This document shows positions 1 to 8,899 of a stretch of 64,000 nucleotides of DNA, one piece after another. The position numbers and the translations under genes are program-made. Within the stretch, counting starts at the first letter, position 1. Each line of letters opens with the position of its first letter. A model generated the notes under the pieces. The model was not told where the DNA came from, did not search any database, and saw nothing but the letters and a program-made list of their open reading frames with translations. Source of the stretch: Paracidovorax wautersii (GTDB lineage: Bacteria > Pseudomonadota > Gammaproteobacteria > Burkholderiales > Burkholderiaceae_C); NCBI RefSeq assembly GCF_031453675.1, contig NZ_JAVIZX010000001.1, positions 3,308,001 to 3,372,000 on the forward strand. Direction: 5' to 3'.

Positions 1-255
1 AAGACCTATGTGGAACTGGGCATGGGCGTGGGCATCGTCGCGTCCATCGCCGTGGATGCGGAGCGCGACCGGCACCTGCGCATGCTGGATGCGCGGCACC
101 TGTTCGAGGTGAACCTCACACGCCTCGCGCTACGCCGCGGCAGCTGGCTGCGCGGCTATGCCTACCGCTTCATCGAAAGCTTCGTGCCCACGCTCACGCG
201 CGAGGTGGTCGAGAAGGCCATGGCTTCGCCGTCCACGCCGCTGGACGGCGGCTGA
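1..255 (+). CDS. CysB-family LysR regulator, C-terminal fragment
   Basis: The reading frame is open from the first base and ends at TGA 253-255, so only about 84 C-terminal residues are in the window. The text KTYVELGMGVGIVA and the later WLRGYAYRFIESF are typical of the last part of the effector-binding domain of CysB/Cbl-type LysR regulators; the full CysB-like gene at 33.0-34.0 kb has the matching segments KTYVRLGLGVGIVAEMA and YLRNFVYRFAELL. Such regulators control sulfate and sulfonate assimilation genes. The DNA-binding half and the genes it may control lie upstream of the window. The family call is strong; whether it is CysB or Cbl cannot be decided. Confidence 0.85.
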   Translation, partial: KTYVELGMGVGIVASIAVDAERDRHLRMLDARHLFEVNLTRLALRRGSWLRGYAYRFIESFVPTLTREVVEKAMASPSTPLDGG

Positions 256-320
256 GCGATCGCAGCTTTCCGCGTCTTGCACCGGTGCTGGGTGCCGGTT
301 CTGCGGCCACAATGCGCCGC

Positions 321-773
321 ATGGAACGCTTCACCATTTCGCTGGACGACGATCTGGCGCACGAGTTCGACCACCTGATCGCCGAGCGCGGCTATGGCAA
401 CCGCTCGGAGGCCGTGCGCGACGTGCTGCGCGTGCACCTGGCCCGCCTGCGCGAGGGCCGCGACGCCGAAGGCCCCTGCGTGGCCAATCTCTCGTACGTC
501 TACAACCACCACGAGCGCGAGCTGTCCGACCGGCTGGCGCGCCTGCAGCACGACCACCACGCGCTCACGCTGGCCACCACGCACGTGCACCTGGACTACG
601 ATCAATGCATCGAGACCGTGCTGCTCAAGGGCCCGGCCAGCGAGGTGCGCCGCTTCGCCGACCGCCTCATGGCCGAGCGCGGCGTGCACCACGGGCAGCT
701 CAATGTGGTGATGGTGAGCGCCACGGCCCATGGCGCCCCGGCCGGGCACGGCCATTCCCATACCCACGGCTGA
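321..773 (+). CDS. nikR: Nickel-responsive regulator NikR
   Basis: A 150-residue protein of normal NikR length. The N-terminal ribbon-helix-helix domain starts MERFTISLDDDL and contains RGYGNRSEAVRDVLR, the DNA-binding part. The C-terminal ACT-like domain carries the high-affinity Ni(II) site: H77 (in LQHDHH), H88 and H90 (THVHLDYDQC) and C96, equivalent to E. coli H76, H87, H89 and C95. The tail ends in a His-rich GHGHSHTHG. I chose ATG 321 because the beta strand that reads the DNA begins right after it; ATG 312 in frame would add three residues. Directly downstream are a TonB-dependent receptor and a DUF4198 protein, which suggests NikR controls outer-membrane nickel entry here. Confidence 0.95.
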   Translation: MERFTISLDDDLAHEFDHLIAERGYGNRSEAVRDVLRVHLARLREGRDAEGPCVANLSYVYNHHERELSDRLARLQHDHHALTLATTHVHLDYDQCIETVLLKGPASEVRRFADRLMAERGVHHGQLNVVMVSATAHGAPAGHGHSHTHG

Positions 774-803
774 CGCTCACGCTCCGCGGTTGACGTTCGC
801 GAT

Positions 804-835
804 TGCGGCGGCGCGCACCACAGGCGGCCGCCGCA
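804..835. other. Inverted repeat between nikR and the receptor gene
   Basis: TGCGGCGGC at 804-812 is matched by its exact reverse complement at 827-835 around a 14-base loop. There is no T-run after it, so it is not a standard intrinsic terminator; it may form a hairpin at the end of the nikR message. Confidence 0.35.
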
Positions 836-870
836 TACGCCATTGGGCGTAGGCCGCGGTGCCTGTCTTG

Positions 871-897
871 GTATGCAGTTTGCTTTTTTTTTCATAC
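871..897 (+). promoter_or_regulatory. Candidate NikR operator upstream of the TonB receptor
   Basis: GTATG at 871-875 and CATAC at 893-897 form a dyad separated by 17 bases, ending 16 bases before the receptor start codon. The E. coli NikR operator is GTATGA-N16-TCATAC, that is GTATG-N18-CATAC, so this site is one base short of that spacing. The half-sites, the intervening T-tract and the adjacent nikR gene support the call; the spacing is the weak point. Confidence 0.55.
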
Positions 898-913
898 GCA
901 AAAAAGCCGCTGC

Positions 914-3004
914 ATGTTCACTCTTTCTCTTCTATCTCCCTTCTCGGCCCGTCTTCTCCGCACCCGCCTGGGGCGCGGCCTGTCTGTGCGGCCCCTGGCG
1001 CTTGCCAGTGCGCTGTGCGTTTGTATGGGCCATGTGGGTGCGCAAGGCGCCAGTGTGGAGCTGCCGGTGCCCAGCATGGGTGCAGTCGAGGTGAAGGGCC
1101 AGACGGTGCGCGGCGCGGCCGCGTCGTATTCGACCAGCACCTTCGAACAGCAGGAGATCCAGGATCAGCACATCAGCAAGCCCGAAGAGCTGCTGCGCAA
1201 GGTCCCCGGCATGAACGTGCAGGACTACCAGCTCTCCGGCGTGGGCAATGCCATCGTCATGCGCGGCTTCGGCGGCGGCGGCCACGGCGGCGATGTGGGC
1301 GTGGTGCTGGACGGCATTCCGCTGAACGAGGCGATGTCGCACGCCGACGGCTATGTGGACTTCAACGTCATCGTGCCGCTGGAAATCGACCGCTTCACGG
1401 TGTTCAAGGGCCCGGTGTCTGCGCTCTACGGCAACTTCAACCGCGCCGGCCTGATCGCGGTGGAGACGCGCAAGCATGGCGCCTACAAGGACGTGGATGT
1501 GAGCGTGGGATCCCACCGCACGCTGGACGCGCAGGCCGCGCTGGGGTTCGAGCTGGGCGAGGGCGAATCGCTGAACTTGGCGGCCCAGCATGCGCGCACC
1601 GAAGGGTTCCGCCCGCAGTCCGATGCCCGCCGGTCCACGCTGGCCGGGCGCTGGAGCAAGCAGGTCACGCCCGGGCTGGAAGTCGCCCTGTCCGGCCGGC
1701 TGCACGAGGCGGACGGCGACTCGCCCAGCTACATCACGGCCAGCCAGTTCGCGGCCGATCCCTACGGCAAGGACCCGCGCGCCATGAACGACGGCGCCAG
1801 CAAGCACTTCGCCACGCTGCGCGCCGATGTGCAGTACGCGCTGGCGCCCGAGGTGAAATGGCTCAGCTTCGCCTACACCACGCGGCAGGACTTCACCCGC
1901 TGGTTCAGCCGGCCCGTGGGCGGCGGTGCCTGGCGCCAGCGCGAGGAAACCTACGACCGCACGGTGTACGGCGCCGGCACCAGCCTGAACGGGCGCAGCA
2001 CCACGGCGCTCACGCCGCTGAACTGGGTGGCGGGCGTGGAAACCTTCCGCGAATCCACCGACTACGGGTTCTATGACGGCCTTGCCAACCGCGTGCGCAC
2101 CGCGCCCGCCGGCAATGACCGTAATCCCCGGCTCAACAGCCTGTCGGCCTTCGCCGAGGTGGATGCGCCCGTGCACCCGCTGTTCCAGCCGTCGGCCGGC
2201 CTGCGCTGGGACCGCTTCACGGGCGACTGCCGCCTGAACGGCCCCGAGACCGGTACCGACCCCTGCGGCCCCCTGGCAAAGGCCCAGCACACCAGCCCCA
2301 AGCTGGGCGTGCGCTCCCAGGTGCTGCCGGGCCTGCTGCTGCGTGCAAGCTGGTCGGAGGGCTTTGCGCTGCCCAGCACCTTCGCCAAGTACGCGCTGGG
2401 CGCGGACCGGCTCGACCCCAATATCTTCCGCCAGACCGAGATCGGGGCGCAGATCCGGCCGGCGCAGGGCGTGGTGCTGGACATCGCCGCCTACCGCCTG
2501 ACCTCCACGGACGAGATCCGCACCGTCGCGCCCGGCGTGTACGAAAACTACGGTTCCACCCGCCGCACCGGCGTGGAGGCAAGTGCGCTGTGGTCCGTGG
2601 CGCGCAGCGTGGACCTGTCGCTCACCTACGGCGGCGCCCATTCCCGCGTGACCGAGAACGGCAGCGCCGCGCTCGTCGGCAAGCAGGTGGCCGGCGTGCC
2701 GCGCTACACCGCCACGGTGGGCGCCGCGTGGCGGCCGGTGGCCGACTGGGAGGGCACGGTGACCTGGCGCCGCGTGGGCCGCTACGCCGTCAATGCCGAC
2801 AACAGCGTGAATGACGGCGGCTACGCCACCTGGGACGTGGGCGTGAACTACACGCCGCCCGCCACACGCTATCGCGTCTACGCCACGGTCGCCAACCTCT
2901 CCGGCAAGGCATATGCCACGTCGGCCTCCGTCATCGGCGGCACGCAGCTGTTCGCGCCGGGCGCGCCGCGCACCGTCAAGCTGGGCGTGCAGGCGCAGTT
3001 CTGA
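914..3004 (+). CDS. TonB-dependent outer-membrane receptor, probable nickel uptake
   Basis: A 696-residue outer-membrane receptor. A signal peptide covers about residues 1-45 (hydrophobic core around PLALASALCVCMG, cleavage near VGAQGA). The plug domain follows, with ELLRKVPGMNVQDYQLSG and VVLDGIPLNEA, and then the barrel, which ends in a typical aromatic C-terminal strand (KLGVQAQF). I chose ATG 914 because it gives a clean signal peptide; the frame is open further upstream to 803 but that extension would overlap the candidate NikR operator. No strong ribosome binding site is visible. Its place between NikR and a DUF4198 protein suggests Ni(II) or a nickel chelate as substrate; this is inferred from context only. 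Such receptors need TonB-ExbBD, which is not in the window. Confidence 0.9.
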   Translation: MFTLSLLSPFSARLLRTRLGRGLSVRPLALASALCVCMGHVGAQGASVELPVPSMGAVEVKGQTVRGAAASYSTSTFEQQEIQDQHISKPEELLRKVPGMNVQDYQLSGVGNAIVMRGFGGGGHGGDVGVVLDGIPLNEAMSHADGYVDFNVIVPLEIDRFTVFKGPVSALYGNFNRAGLIAVETRKHGAYKDVDVSVGSHRTLDAQAALGFELGEGESLNLAAQHARTEGFRPQSDARRSTLAGRWSKQVTPGLEVALSGRLHEADGDSPSYITASQFAADPYGKDPRAMNDGASKHFATLRADVQYALAPEVKWLSFAYTTRQDFTRWFSRPVGGGAWRQREETYDRTVYGAGTSLNGRSTTALTPLNWVAGVETFRESTDYGFYDGLANRVRTAPAGNDRNPRLNSLSAFAEVDAPVHPLFQPSAGLRWDRFTGDCRLNGPETGTDPCGPLAKAQHTSPKLGVRSQVLPGLLLRASWSEGFALPSTFAKYALGADRLDPNIFRQTEIGAQIRPAQGVVLDIAAYRLTSTDEIRTVAPGVYENYGSTRRTGVEASALWSVARSVDLSLTYGGAHSRVTENGSAALVGKQVAGVPRYTATVGAAWRPVADWEGTVTWRRVGRYAVNADNSVNDGGYATWDVGVNYTPPATRYRVYATVANLSGKAYATSASVIGGTQLFAPGAPRTVKLGVQAQF

Positions 3005-3042
3005 CGGTCCTCGTTTCTTTCACCCATCCGTCCCATTCGCAC

Positions 3043-3786
3043 ATGTCCTTTTCTCTTTTGAACCGCTGGGCGTGTACCGCCCGCAGCACCTCCCTGGCGG
3101 CGCTCGCCGTCGCTGCCGCCGCCTTGCACGCACCCGCCGCGCTGGCCCACAACGTCTGGCTGGAAGCCGATGCCGGCGGCGGCTACACCGTGCAGTTCGG
3201 TGGGCACGAAGGCCAGCTGGAAGCCTTCGATGCCGCCAAGCTGACAAGTGTGGAGGCCTTCGACCGGCGCGGCCGCCCGATCCCCGTCACGCTGACGCCG
3301 CAGAACGGCGGCGTGCGCGTGCTGCCCGCCCAGCAGGCCGCGATGCTGGCCGCGCACTTCGACAACGGCTTCTTCAGCAAGGTGGGAGAGGGCGGCGCCA
3401 TGGTGAACAAGCCGATGACCGAGAACCCCGGCGCCACCTATGGCGTGCATGCGGTCAAGTACCACAAGACCATCATCCAGTGGGGCGTGATCGCCAAGAA
3501 GCCGCTGGGCCAGCCGTTCGAGATCGTGCCGCTGGTGCACGAGACGCCACACGCAGGGCAGCCGCTGCGGGTGCAGGTGCTGTTCGATGGCAAGCCCATC
3601 GAAGGCATCCGCCTGTCGCTGGGGGAAAAGGGCGCGCCCGTCACCACCGCCGCCGACGGCACCGCCACGGTCATCCCCGTTGCGGGCGCCAACCAGCTGC
3701 TGGCCATCCGCCGCATGCCGGTCACGGGCGACCCGCGCACCACCAGCTTGAGCTACGAGTACCTGCTGGCGTTTCCGGCGCACTGA
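3043..3786 (+). CDS. DUF4198 periplasmic protein, nickel/cobalt-uptake associated
   Basis: A 247-residue exported protein. A signal peptide (about residues 1-35) ends in APAALAHNVWLEAD; the mature chain therefore begins with His-Asn-Val-Trp, a usual start for DUF4198 proteins, and an N-terminal His is a plausible metal ligand. DUF4198 proteins are periplasmic and often sit beside Ni/Co importers. The gene starts 38 bases after the receptor stop on the same strand and is probably cotranscribed, which supports a role in receiving or buffering metal brought in by the receptor. No inner-membrane nickel permease is seen nearby. Confidence 0.85.
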   Translation: MSFSLLNRWACTARSTSLAALAVAAAALHAPAALAHNVWLEADAGGGYTVQFGGHEGQLEAFDAAKLTSVEAFDRRGRPIPVTLTPQNGGVRVLPAQQAAMLAAHFDNGFFSKVGEGGAMVNKPMTENPGATYGVHAVKYHKTIIQWGVIAKKPLGQPFEIVPLVHETPHAGQPLRVQVLFDGKPIEGIRLSLGEKGAPVTTAADGTATVIPVAGANQLLAIRRMPVTGDPRTTSLSYEYLLAFPAH

Positions 3787-3936
3787 TGGGGCACTGTGGT
3801 CGGATGTGGATGGCGAGTCCGCCGGTGCGCAGGGCCGTTTCGCTCGGGCCGTCCGGCCGGCGCCACAGCCTTTGCGGGCGAAATGCGCTATCGATAGGTG
3901 AGCTGGATGCGCTGTTACCCATTGGGTTTCAATGGG

Positions 3937-3991
3937 AAATGGCTTTGAAACCGGCTTGGTTAAAGCGCATGCCGCTATGGTTTTTGAACTA
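3937..3991 (+). repeat. Dispersed intergenic repeat, copy 1
   Basis: A diverged member of the family best seen at 48457-48510. It keeps the spaced blocks AAATGGC, TTAAAGCGC, GCCGCTAT and the T-rich end. Its right end contains the stop codon of the acetyltransferase gene on the minus strand (3989-3991). It lies between two convergent genes. Confidence 0.55.
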
Positions 3992-4774
3992 TGGCACCCG
4001 GTAGTGGTAGCGGTACAGCAGCTTGAAGCCCAGCCCCTCGTACAGCGCCAGTGCGGCCGGGTTCTGCGCGCGCACCTGCAGATAGGCCCAGCGGGCGCCC
4101 GCGTCGCGGCTCCAGTGCAACAGGCTGCGCACCAGCGCCGCACCGTGGCCCTGGCGGCGGTGGGCCGGGTCGATCACGATGTCGAACAGGCCGGCGGCGC
4201 CATCCTCCACCACGGCCAGCCCGAAGCCGATGGCCGCGCCGTCCCGCCGCAGCGTGGCGAAGCCGGCCGGCGCGGCGATGGCGCGCACCATCGCGTGGTG
4301 CACGGCCTGGTGCTGCGCGGGCACGCCGTTGGCGGCCGCGAAGCCGTCCAGCCAGGCGGGCGAGGGCTGTGGTGCGATGTCCACCGCTGCGGCATCTGGC
4401 GCGGGCGGGCCCGTGTCCAGCGCACAGGTCAGCACGTGCGACGGATCGAAGCACCGGTAGCCCGCGGCCTGCAGTTGCGCGTCGGCCTCGGGCGGGGCCA
4501 GCGGCGTGAGCCGGAAGACGACCGGCAGTCCGTGGCGGGCGTAGAACGCCTCTGCCGCTGCCTGTACGCCCTCGAACGGCGCCTGCAGAGCCGCCGCGTT
4601 GGCCGAGTTGGCGCGCTTGGTGAAGCCGGCGGCCCGGCGCAGCAGCCAGCCGCCATGGCGCACGTCCTCCAGCGCCGGCCAGGCGTGGAAGGCGCGGGTT
4701 TCGATGGCGAGGATGCGCGCCTTCAGCGACGGGTCGGACGGCGGCGCATCCGGCGGGAGCGGGCAGGGCTTCAT
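3989..4774 (-). CDS. GNAT family N-acetyltransferase
   Basis: A 261-residue protein. The C-terminal half is a GNAT domain with the acetyl-CoA loop RRQGHGAALVRSLLHWS and the closing NPAALALYEGLGFK. The N-terminal half resembles the degenerate first domain of two-domain GNAT proteins (FHAWPALEDVRHGGWLLR). Substrate unknown. I chose ATG 4774; an in-frame start about 16 codons upstream is possible. The same frame stays open far upstream opposite the DUF3348/DUF802 genes, which is a composition effect and not a larger protein. The gene is convergent with the nickel module. Confidence 0.85.
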   Translation of the reverse strand: MKPCPLPPDAPPSDPSLKARILAIETRAFHAWPALEDVRHGGWLLRRAAGFTKRANSANAAALQAPFEGVQAAAEAFYARHGLPVVFRLTPLAPPEADAQLQAAGYRCFDPSHVLTCALDTGPPAPDAAAVDIAPQPSPAWLDGFAAANGVPAQHQAVHHAMVRAIAAPAGFATLRRDGAAIGFGLAVVEDGAAGLFDIVIDPAHRRQGHGAALVRSLLHWSRDAGARWAYLQVRAQNPAALALYEGLGFKLLYRYHYRVP

Positions 4775-4994
4775 GGCGATCGGCGGCAGCGGTTTTGTAA
4801 AGGCTTGTAGCCATTGGAGCATGGCCCGGGCGGTCTGCGGGCGCGCTCCGGGGCCTGCCCGGCGCGGCAAAGCAGCGGGGAGGGCGGCCGGGTGAGTGGC
4901 CGGGCGGGCGGCCATCTGTAACCGCACCCACCCGGAAGGCGCCGGCCGGCCGTGTAGACTGCGCGGTTTTTTCCGAACCGGCCACGCACGCTCC

Positions 4995-5732
4995 ATGGCA
5001 ACGCGACCTGAGCGCACTTCCCATCTGACCGGCTCCACACTCGTCCGCCTGCTGGCGGGGCTCATCGACCCGCAACAGCGGGGGCGGGATACCCGCATGT
5101 CCTTTGCCGATGCCCTGAACCAGTGGACGGGCTGGACCGAGTCCATCGCACTGTCCAAGGCGCTCGACCGCCCGCTGACCGTGGGCGCAGCCGCGCCCGG
5201 CCCGGCCGGGGCGTGCGGCCGCCATGCCGAGGAACAGGCGGAGCTGGAGCGCGTGCGCGCCCAGCAGGCCCAGGCCATCGCCCGCGAGGTGGCGGCCGCA
5301 GGCCGCGGGCCGCTGGAGTCGGGCATGGGCTTCACGCCGTTCCGGCATTGCCACCAGGCGCGGCAGCAGGCCATAGAGAGCGCCGTCGGCCCGCTGCGCG
5401 AACGCGTGCGGCTGGCGGTGGCGCAATGTCCGGGCGAGGCCGCGCGGCTGGCCGCCATCGACGCCGTGATGGCCGAGGTGCTGGCGCTGCAGGAGCGCCG
5501 CCTGCTGGCCACCGTGCCCGCGATGCTGGGGCGCCACTTCGCCCGCCTGTGCGAGGCCGGGCAGGCGCCCGACGCCGCGGGCGCGCCCGACGATGCCGAT
5601 GCCGAGGCGCGCCGCGACCTCTTCCGCCACGACCTGCAGGCCGTTCTGCTGGCCGAGCTGGAACTTCGATTGCAACCGGTGCAGGGGCTGCTGTCTGCCC
5701 TGCGCCCACACCAACCCCTGGGTGGTTCATGA
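4995..5732 (+). CDS. DUF3348 protein, first gene of a stator-like cluster
   Basis: A 245-residue cytoplasmic protein of the DUF3348 family with no signal peptide or membrane segment. It is rich in Ala, Arg and Gln helices (ERVRAQQAQAIAREVAAAGR, LERRLLATVPAML-type segments) and contains a conserved GMGFTPFRHCHQARQQ stretch. The start is ATG 4995 (MATRPERTSHLTGSTLVRLL), the usual N-terminus of this family. Its stop overlaps the start of the next gene (ATGA), so the two are translationally coupled. DUF3348, DUF802, an OmpA-like protein and DUF2894 occur here in a fixed order, so it is probably a cytoplasmic partner of the membrane complex. Function unknown. Confidence 0.85.
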   Translation: MATRPERTSHLTGSTLVRLLAGLIDPQQRGRDTRMSFADALNQWTGWTESIALSKALDRPLTVGAAAPGPAGACGRHAEEQAELERVRAQQAQAIAREVAAAGRGPLESGMGFTPFRHCHQARQQAIESAVGPLRERVRLAVAQCPGEAARLAAIDAVMAEVLALQERRLLATVPAMLGRHFARLCEAGQAPDAAGAPDDADAEARRDLFRHDLQAVLLAELELRLQPVQGLLSALRPHQPLGGS

Positions 5733-8700
5733 GCACAAAGATCTTTTCGACGGCTGCCCCCGCGGCGGCCACGGCAGCGGCGTTTGCGGCCGGGCTGGCC
5801 ACGGTGGCCTGGGTGGGCGCGGGCTACCGCAGCGGCCATGCGCTGGCCCTGTCCATCACGGTGCTGATCGCCGCCTTCTATCTGCTGGGCGCGGTCGAGC
5901 TGTGGCGCTACCGCCGCGACACGCGGGCCTTGGCACAGGCGCTGCAGAGCCTGCCGCCCACCCTGGAGCGCATCGACGGCTGGCTGGCGCCGCTGCCTGA
6001 CGGCCTGCGCGATGCCGTGCGCCAGCGCATCGAAGGCACGCGCGCCGGGCTGCCGGCGCCGGTGCTGGCCTCGTACCTGACCGGTCTGCTCGTGCTGCTG
6101 GGCATGGTGGGCACCTTCCTGGGCATGGTGGTTACGCTGGACGGCACGGGCGCCGCGTTGTCCGGAGCCGACGGCCTGGGCGCCATCCGCGATGCGCTGT
6201 CCGCCCCCGTGCGCGGGCTGGGCCTGGCCTTCGGCACCTCGGTGGCCGGCGTGGCTGCCTCGGCCATGCTGGGCCTGATGGCGGCGCTGTGCCGGCGCGA
6301 GCGGCTGCTGGTCGCCCAGCGGCTGGACGGCGCGTTGGCCACCGCCCTGCGCCCCTTCACCCCCGTGCACCAGCGCGAAAGCTCGCTGCGCCTGCTGGAG
6401 CAGCAGGCCGGCCTCATGCCGCAGCTGGTGGACCGCATCACCGCCAGCATGGCCGCGCTGAAACGCCAGCAGGCCGACCTGGCCGAGCGCTTGCAGGCCG
6501 ACCAGGCCCGCTTCTACCGCGAGACCGAAGCCGCCTACACGGGCCTGGCCGCCGCGGTGGAACGCACGCTGACGCAGAGCGCGACGGAGAGCGCCCGCCT
6601 GGCCGGCGCTGCGCTGCAGCCCGCCGTGGAGGCCACGCTGGCCGGCCTGGGACGCGAGAGCGCGCAGCTGCAGACCGCCTTGGCCGACCAGGTACGCCGT
6701 CAGCTCGATGGCATCGCCGAACAGTTCGGTACCGCCACGGCCGCTGTCAGCGCGCAGTGGACGGGTGCCCTGGCCGAACACGAGCGCACCAGCGAGCAAT
6801 CCACCCAGGCCCTGCGCCATGCGCTGGGCGAATTCACGCAGACCTTCGACGCGCGCAGCACGGCGCTGGCGGAAGGCCTGGCCGACCGCCTGGCCCGCCA
6901 GTCCGAGGCGCTTTCCGCGCGCTGGGGCGAGGCCCTGGCGCAGCAGGCCCAGGCCGGCACCGCACTGGCCGAGCGCAACGAACAGGCCCTGACCACCGCT
7001 GCCGAGCGGCTTGCGGGCCAGGCCGGTGCGCTCCAAGTCACGGTGCAGGAGGCGCACACCCGCCTGCACTCTGAACTGGCCGCGCAGGACGCCGCCCGCC
7101 AGGCGGCGTGGACGCAGTCGCTGCAGCAGGTGGCCGATACCCTGCAGCAAGGATGGCAGGACGCCCAGACGCGGTCGGCTGCGCAGTGGACGCAGGCCGG
7201 CGCGGCCCTGGACCGCACCGCCGCCGACGTGGCGGCCCGCAGCGCCGAGCAGGCCGAGCGGCTGCTGCAATCCATCGAACAGCGCGCGGCCCAGGATGAA
7301 GCCCGCCAGGCCGCCTGGACCCAGTCGCTGCAGGCCGTGGCCGCCACGCTGCGCGAGGAGTGGCAGGCGGCGCAGGCCACGTCCACGGGCCAATGGCACC
7401 AGCTGGGCGAGGTCCTGGGCGCTACGGCGCAGGACATCACGGCCCGCTCGGCCGAACAGGCCACGCGCCTGCTGGCCCAGATCGACGAGCGCGCGGTGCA
7501 GGACGAGGCGCGCCAGACCGCCTGGACGCAGTCCCTGCAGCAAGTCGCCGTGGCCCTGCGCGAGGAGTGGCAGGCGGCGCAGGCCACGTCCACCGGCCAA
7601 TGGCACCAGCTGGGCGAGGTCCTGGGCGCTACGGCGCAGGACATCACGGCGCGCACGGCAGAACAGGCCACGCGCCTGCTGGCGCAGATCGACGAGCGCG
7701 CGGCGCAGGACGAGGCGCGCCAGACCGCCTGGACGCAGTCCCTGCAGCAGGTGGCCGTGGCCCTGCGCGAAGAATGGCAGGCCGCGCAAGCCACCTCCAC
7801 CGGCCAGTGGCACCAGCTGGGCGAGCTGCTGGGCACCACGGCCGGCGAGATCACGACCCGCACGGCCGAGCAGGCCGCGCAGTTGCTCGACCGCATCGAC
7901 CAGCGGGTTGCGCAGGACGAAGCGCGGCAGGCCGCCTGGACGGCCTCGCTGCAAGGCCTGGACCAGTCGCTGCAGCAGGGCTGGCAGACCGCGCAGGAGC
8001 AGGCTGCCGGCCATTGGCAGCAGGTGGGCGCCGCCCTGGAACGCACCACGGCCGACCTCGCTACCCGCAACGGCGAACAGGCCGCGCAGTGGCTGGCCCG
8101 GCTGGAGGAGCGCAGCACGCAGGACGCAGCCCGCCAGGCCGCGTGGACGCAGTCGCTGCAGACCCTGCAGGCCGCGCTGCGCGATGAATGGCAGCAGGCC
8201 GGTGCGCAAACCGGCGCGCAGTGGCAGGCCGCCAGCGCGGCGCTGGCAGAGGCCACCGCCGGCATCACGCAGGCGCTGGACACGCACGCCCAGCGCACGC
8301 TGGGCGAGATCGGCACGCTGGTGCAGGCGGCCTCCGAGGCGCCACGCGCCGCGGCCGAGGTCATCGGCGAGCTGCGCCAGAAGCTGGCCGACAGCATGGC
8401 GCGCGACAACGCCATGCTGGAGGAGCGCAGCCGCATCCTGGAGACGCTGTCCACCCTGCTGGACGCGGTGAACCATGCATCGGCCGAGCAGCGCGGCGCC
8501 ATCGACGCCCTGGTGTCCACCACCTCCGATCTGATGGAGCGCGCTAGCGGCCGCTTTGCCGAGACGCTGCAGGCCCAGACCGAGCGCATGGACGGCGTGG
8601 CCGCCCAGCTCACCGGCGGCGCGGTCGAGGTCGCCAGCCTGGGCGAGGCCTTCGGCGCGGCGGTACAGCACTTCGGCCAATCCAACGAGCAGCTGGTGGC

Positions 8701-8899
8701 GCAGCTGCAGCGCATCGAGGCCGCGCTGGCCAAGTCGATGTCGCGCAGCGACGAACAGCTCGACTACTACGTGGCCCAGGCGCGCGAGGTGATCGAGCTG
8801 AGCGTGGGCGCGCAAAAGCAGGTCATGGACGGGCTGCAGAGCGTGGCCGCCGGCCAGCGCGCGGCCACGGCCTCTGCCGTACCGGCTGACGCAGCATGA
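5729..8899 (+). CDS. DUF802 protein: MotA/ZorA-like membrane subunit with long repeat tail
   Basis: A 1056-residue membrane protein. Four probable membrane helices lie at about residues 10-32, 38-58, 114-137 and 166-187. The third and fourth carry LGMVGTFLGMVVTL and GLAFGTSVAGVAASAMLGL, the pattern of the channel helices of MotA/TolQ/ExbB proteins and closest in look to ZorA of the Zorya system. About 870 residues follow as an Ala/Gln-rich, mainly helical cytoplasmic tail, including six tandem 69-residue units (residues about 454-867). The gene overlaps DUF3348 upstream and the OmpA-like gene downstream by ATGA. The next gene supplies a MotB-like partner, so the pair probably forms an ion-driven motor with a long intracellular rod. 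The DUF802 call is strong; the motor role is inferred. Confidence 0.88.
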   Translation: MSTKIFSTAAPAAATAAAFAAGLATVAWVGAGYRSGHALALSITVLIAAFYLLGAVELWRYRRDTRALAQALQSLPPTLERIDGWLAPLPDGLRDAVRQRIEGTRAGLPAPVLASYLTGLLVLLGMVGTFLGMVVTLDGTGAALSGADGLGAIRDALSAPVRGLGLAFGTSVAGVAASAMLGLMAALCRRERLLVAQRLDGALATALRPFTPVHQRESSLRLLEQQAGLMPQLVDRITASMAALKRQQADLAERLQADQARFYRETEAAYTGLAAAVERTLTQSATESARLAGAALQPAVEATLAGLGRESAQLQTALADQVRRQLDGIAEQFGTATAAVSAQWTGALAEHERTSEQSTQALRHALGEFTQTFDARSTALAEGLADRLARQSEALSARWGEALAQQAQAGTALAERNEQALTTAAERLAGQAGALQVTVQEAHTRLHSELAAQDAARQAAWTQSLQQVADTLQQGWQDAQTRSAAQWTQAGAALDRTAADVAARSAEQAERLLQSIEQRAAQDEARQAAWTQSLQAVAATLREEWQAAQATSTGQWHQLGEVLGATAQDITARSAEQATRLLAQIDERAVQDEARQTAWTQSLQQVAVALREEWQAAQATSTGQWHQLGEVLGATAQDITARTAEQATRLLAQIDERAAQDEARQTAWTQSLQQVAVALREEWQAAQATSTGQWHQLGELLGTTAGEITTRTAEQAAQLLDRIDQRVAQDEARQAAWTASLQGLDQSLQQGWQTAQEQAAGHWQQVGAALERTTADLATRNGEQAAQWLARLEERSTQDAARQAAWTQSLQTLQAALRDEWQQAGAQTGAQWQAASAALAEATAGITQALDTHAQRTLGEIGTLVQAASEAPRAAAEVIGELRQKLADSMARDNAMLEERSRILETLSTLLDAVNHASAEQRGAIDALVSTTSDLMERASGRFAETLQAQTERMDGVAAQLTGGAVEVASLGEAFGAAVQHFGQSNEQLVAQLQRIEAALAKSMSRSDEQLDYYVAQAREVIELSVGAQKQVMDGLQSVAAGQRAATASAVPADAA
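7088..8329 (+). repeat. Six in-frame 207-bp tandem repeats in the DUF802 tail
   Basis: Units start at 7088, 7295, 7502, 7709, 7916 and 8123, exactly 207 bp (69 codons) apart. Each begins with a D[EA]ARQ[AT]AWT[QA]SLQ motif and contains a later QW or HW pair. Units 2, 3 and 4 are nearly identical over long DNA stretches, which points to recent duplication, while units 1, 5 and 6 have diverged. Confidence 0.95.

Noticed and set aside
7088-8329. Regularly spaced repeats that could suggest a CRISPR-like array
   Set aside because: Units are 207 bp with no unique spacers, lie in frame inside a gene and translate to a 69-residue protein repeat.
3989-8815. A 1608-codon open frame on the minus strand opposite the DUF3348/DUF802 genes
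   Set aside because: It is a composition shadow of high-GC coding DNA on the other strand; only its last 261 codons, the acetyltransferase, look like a real protein.
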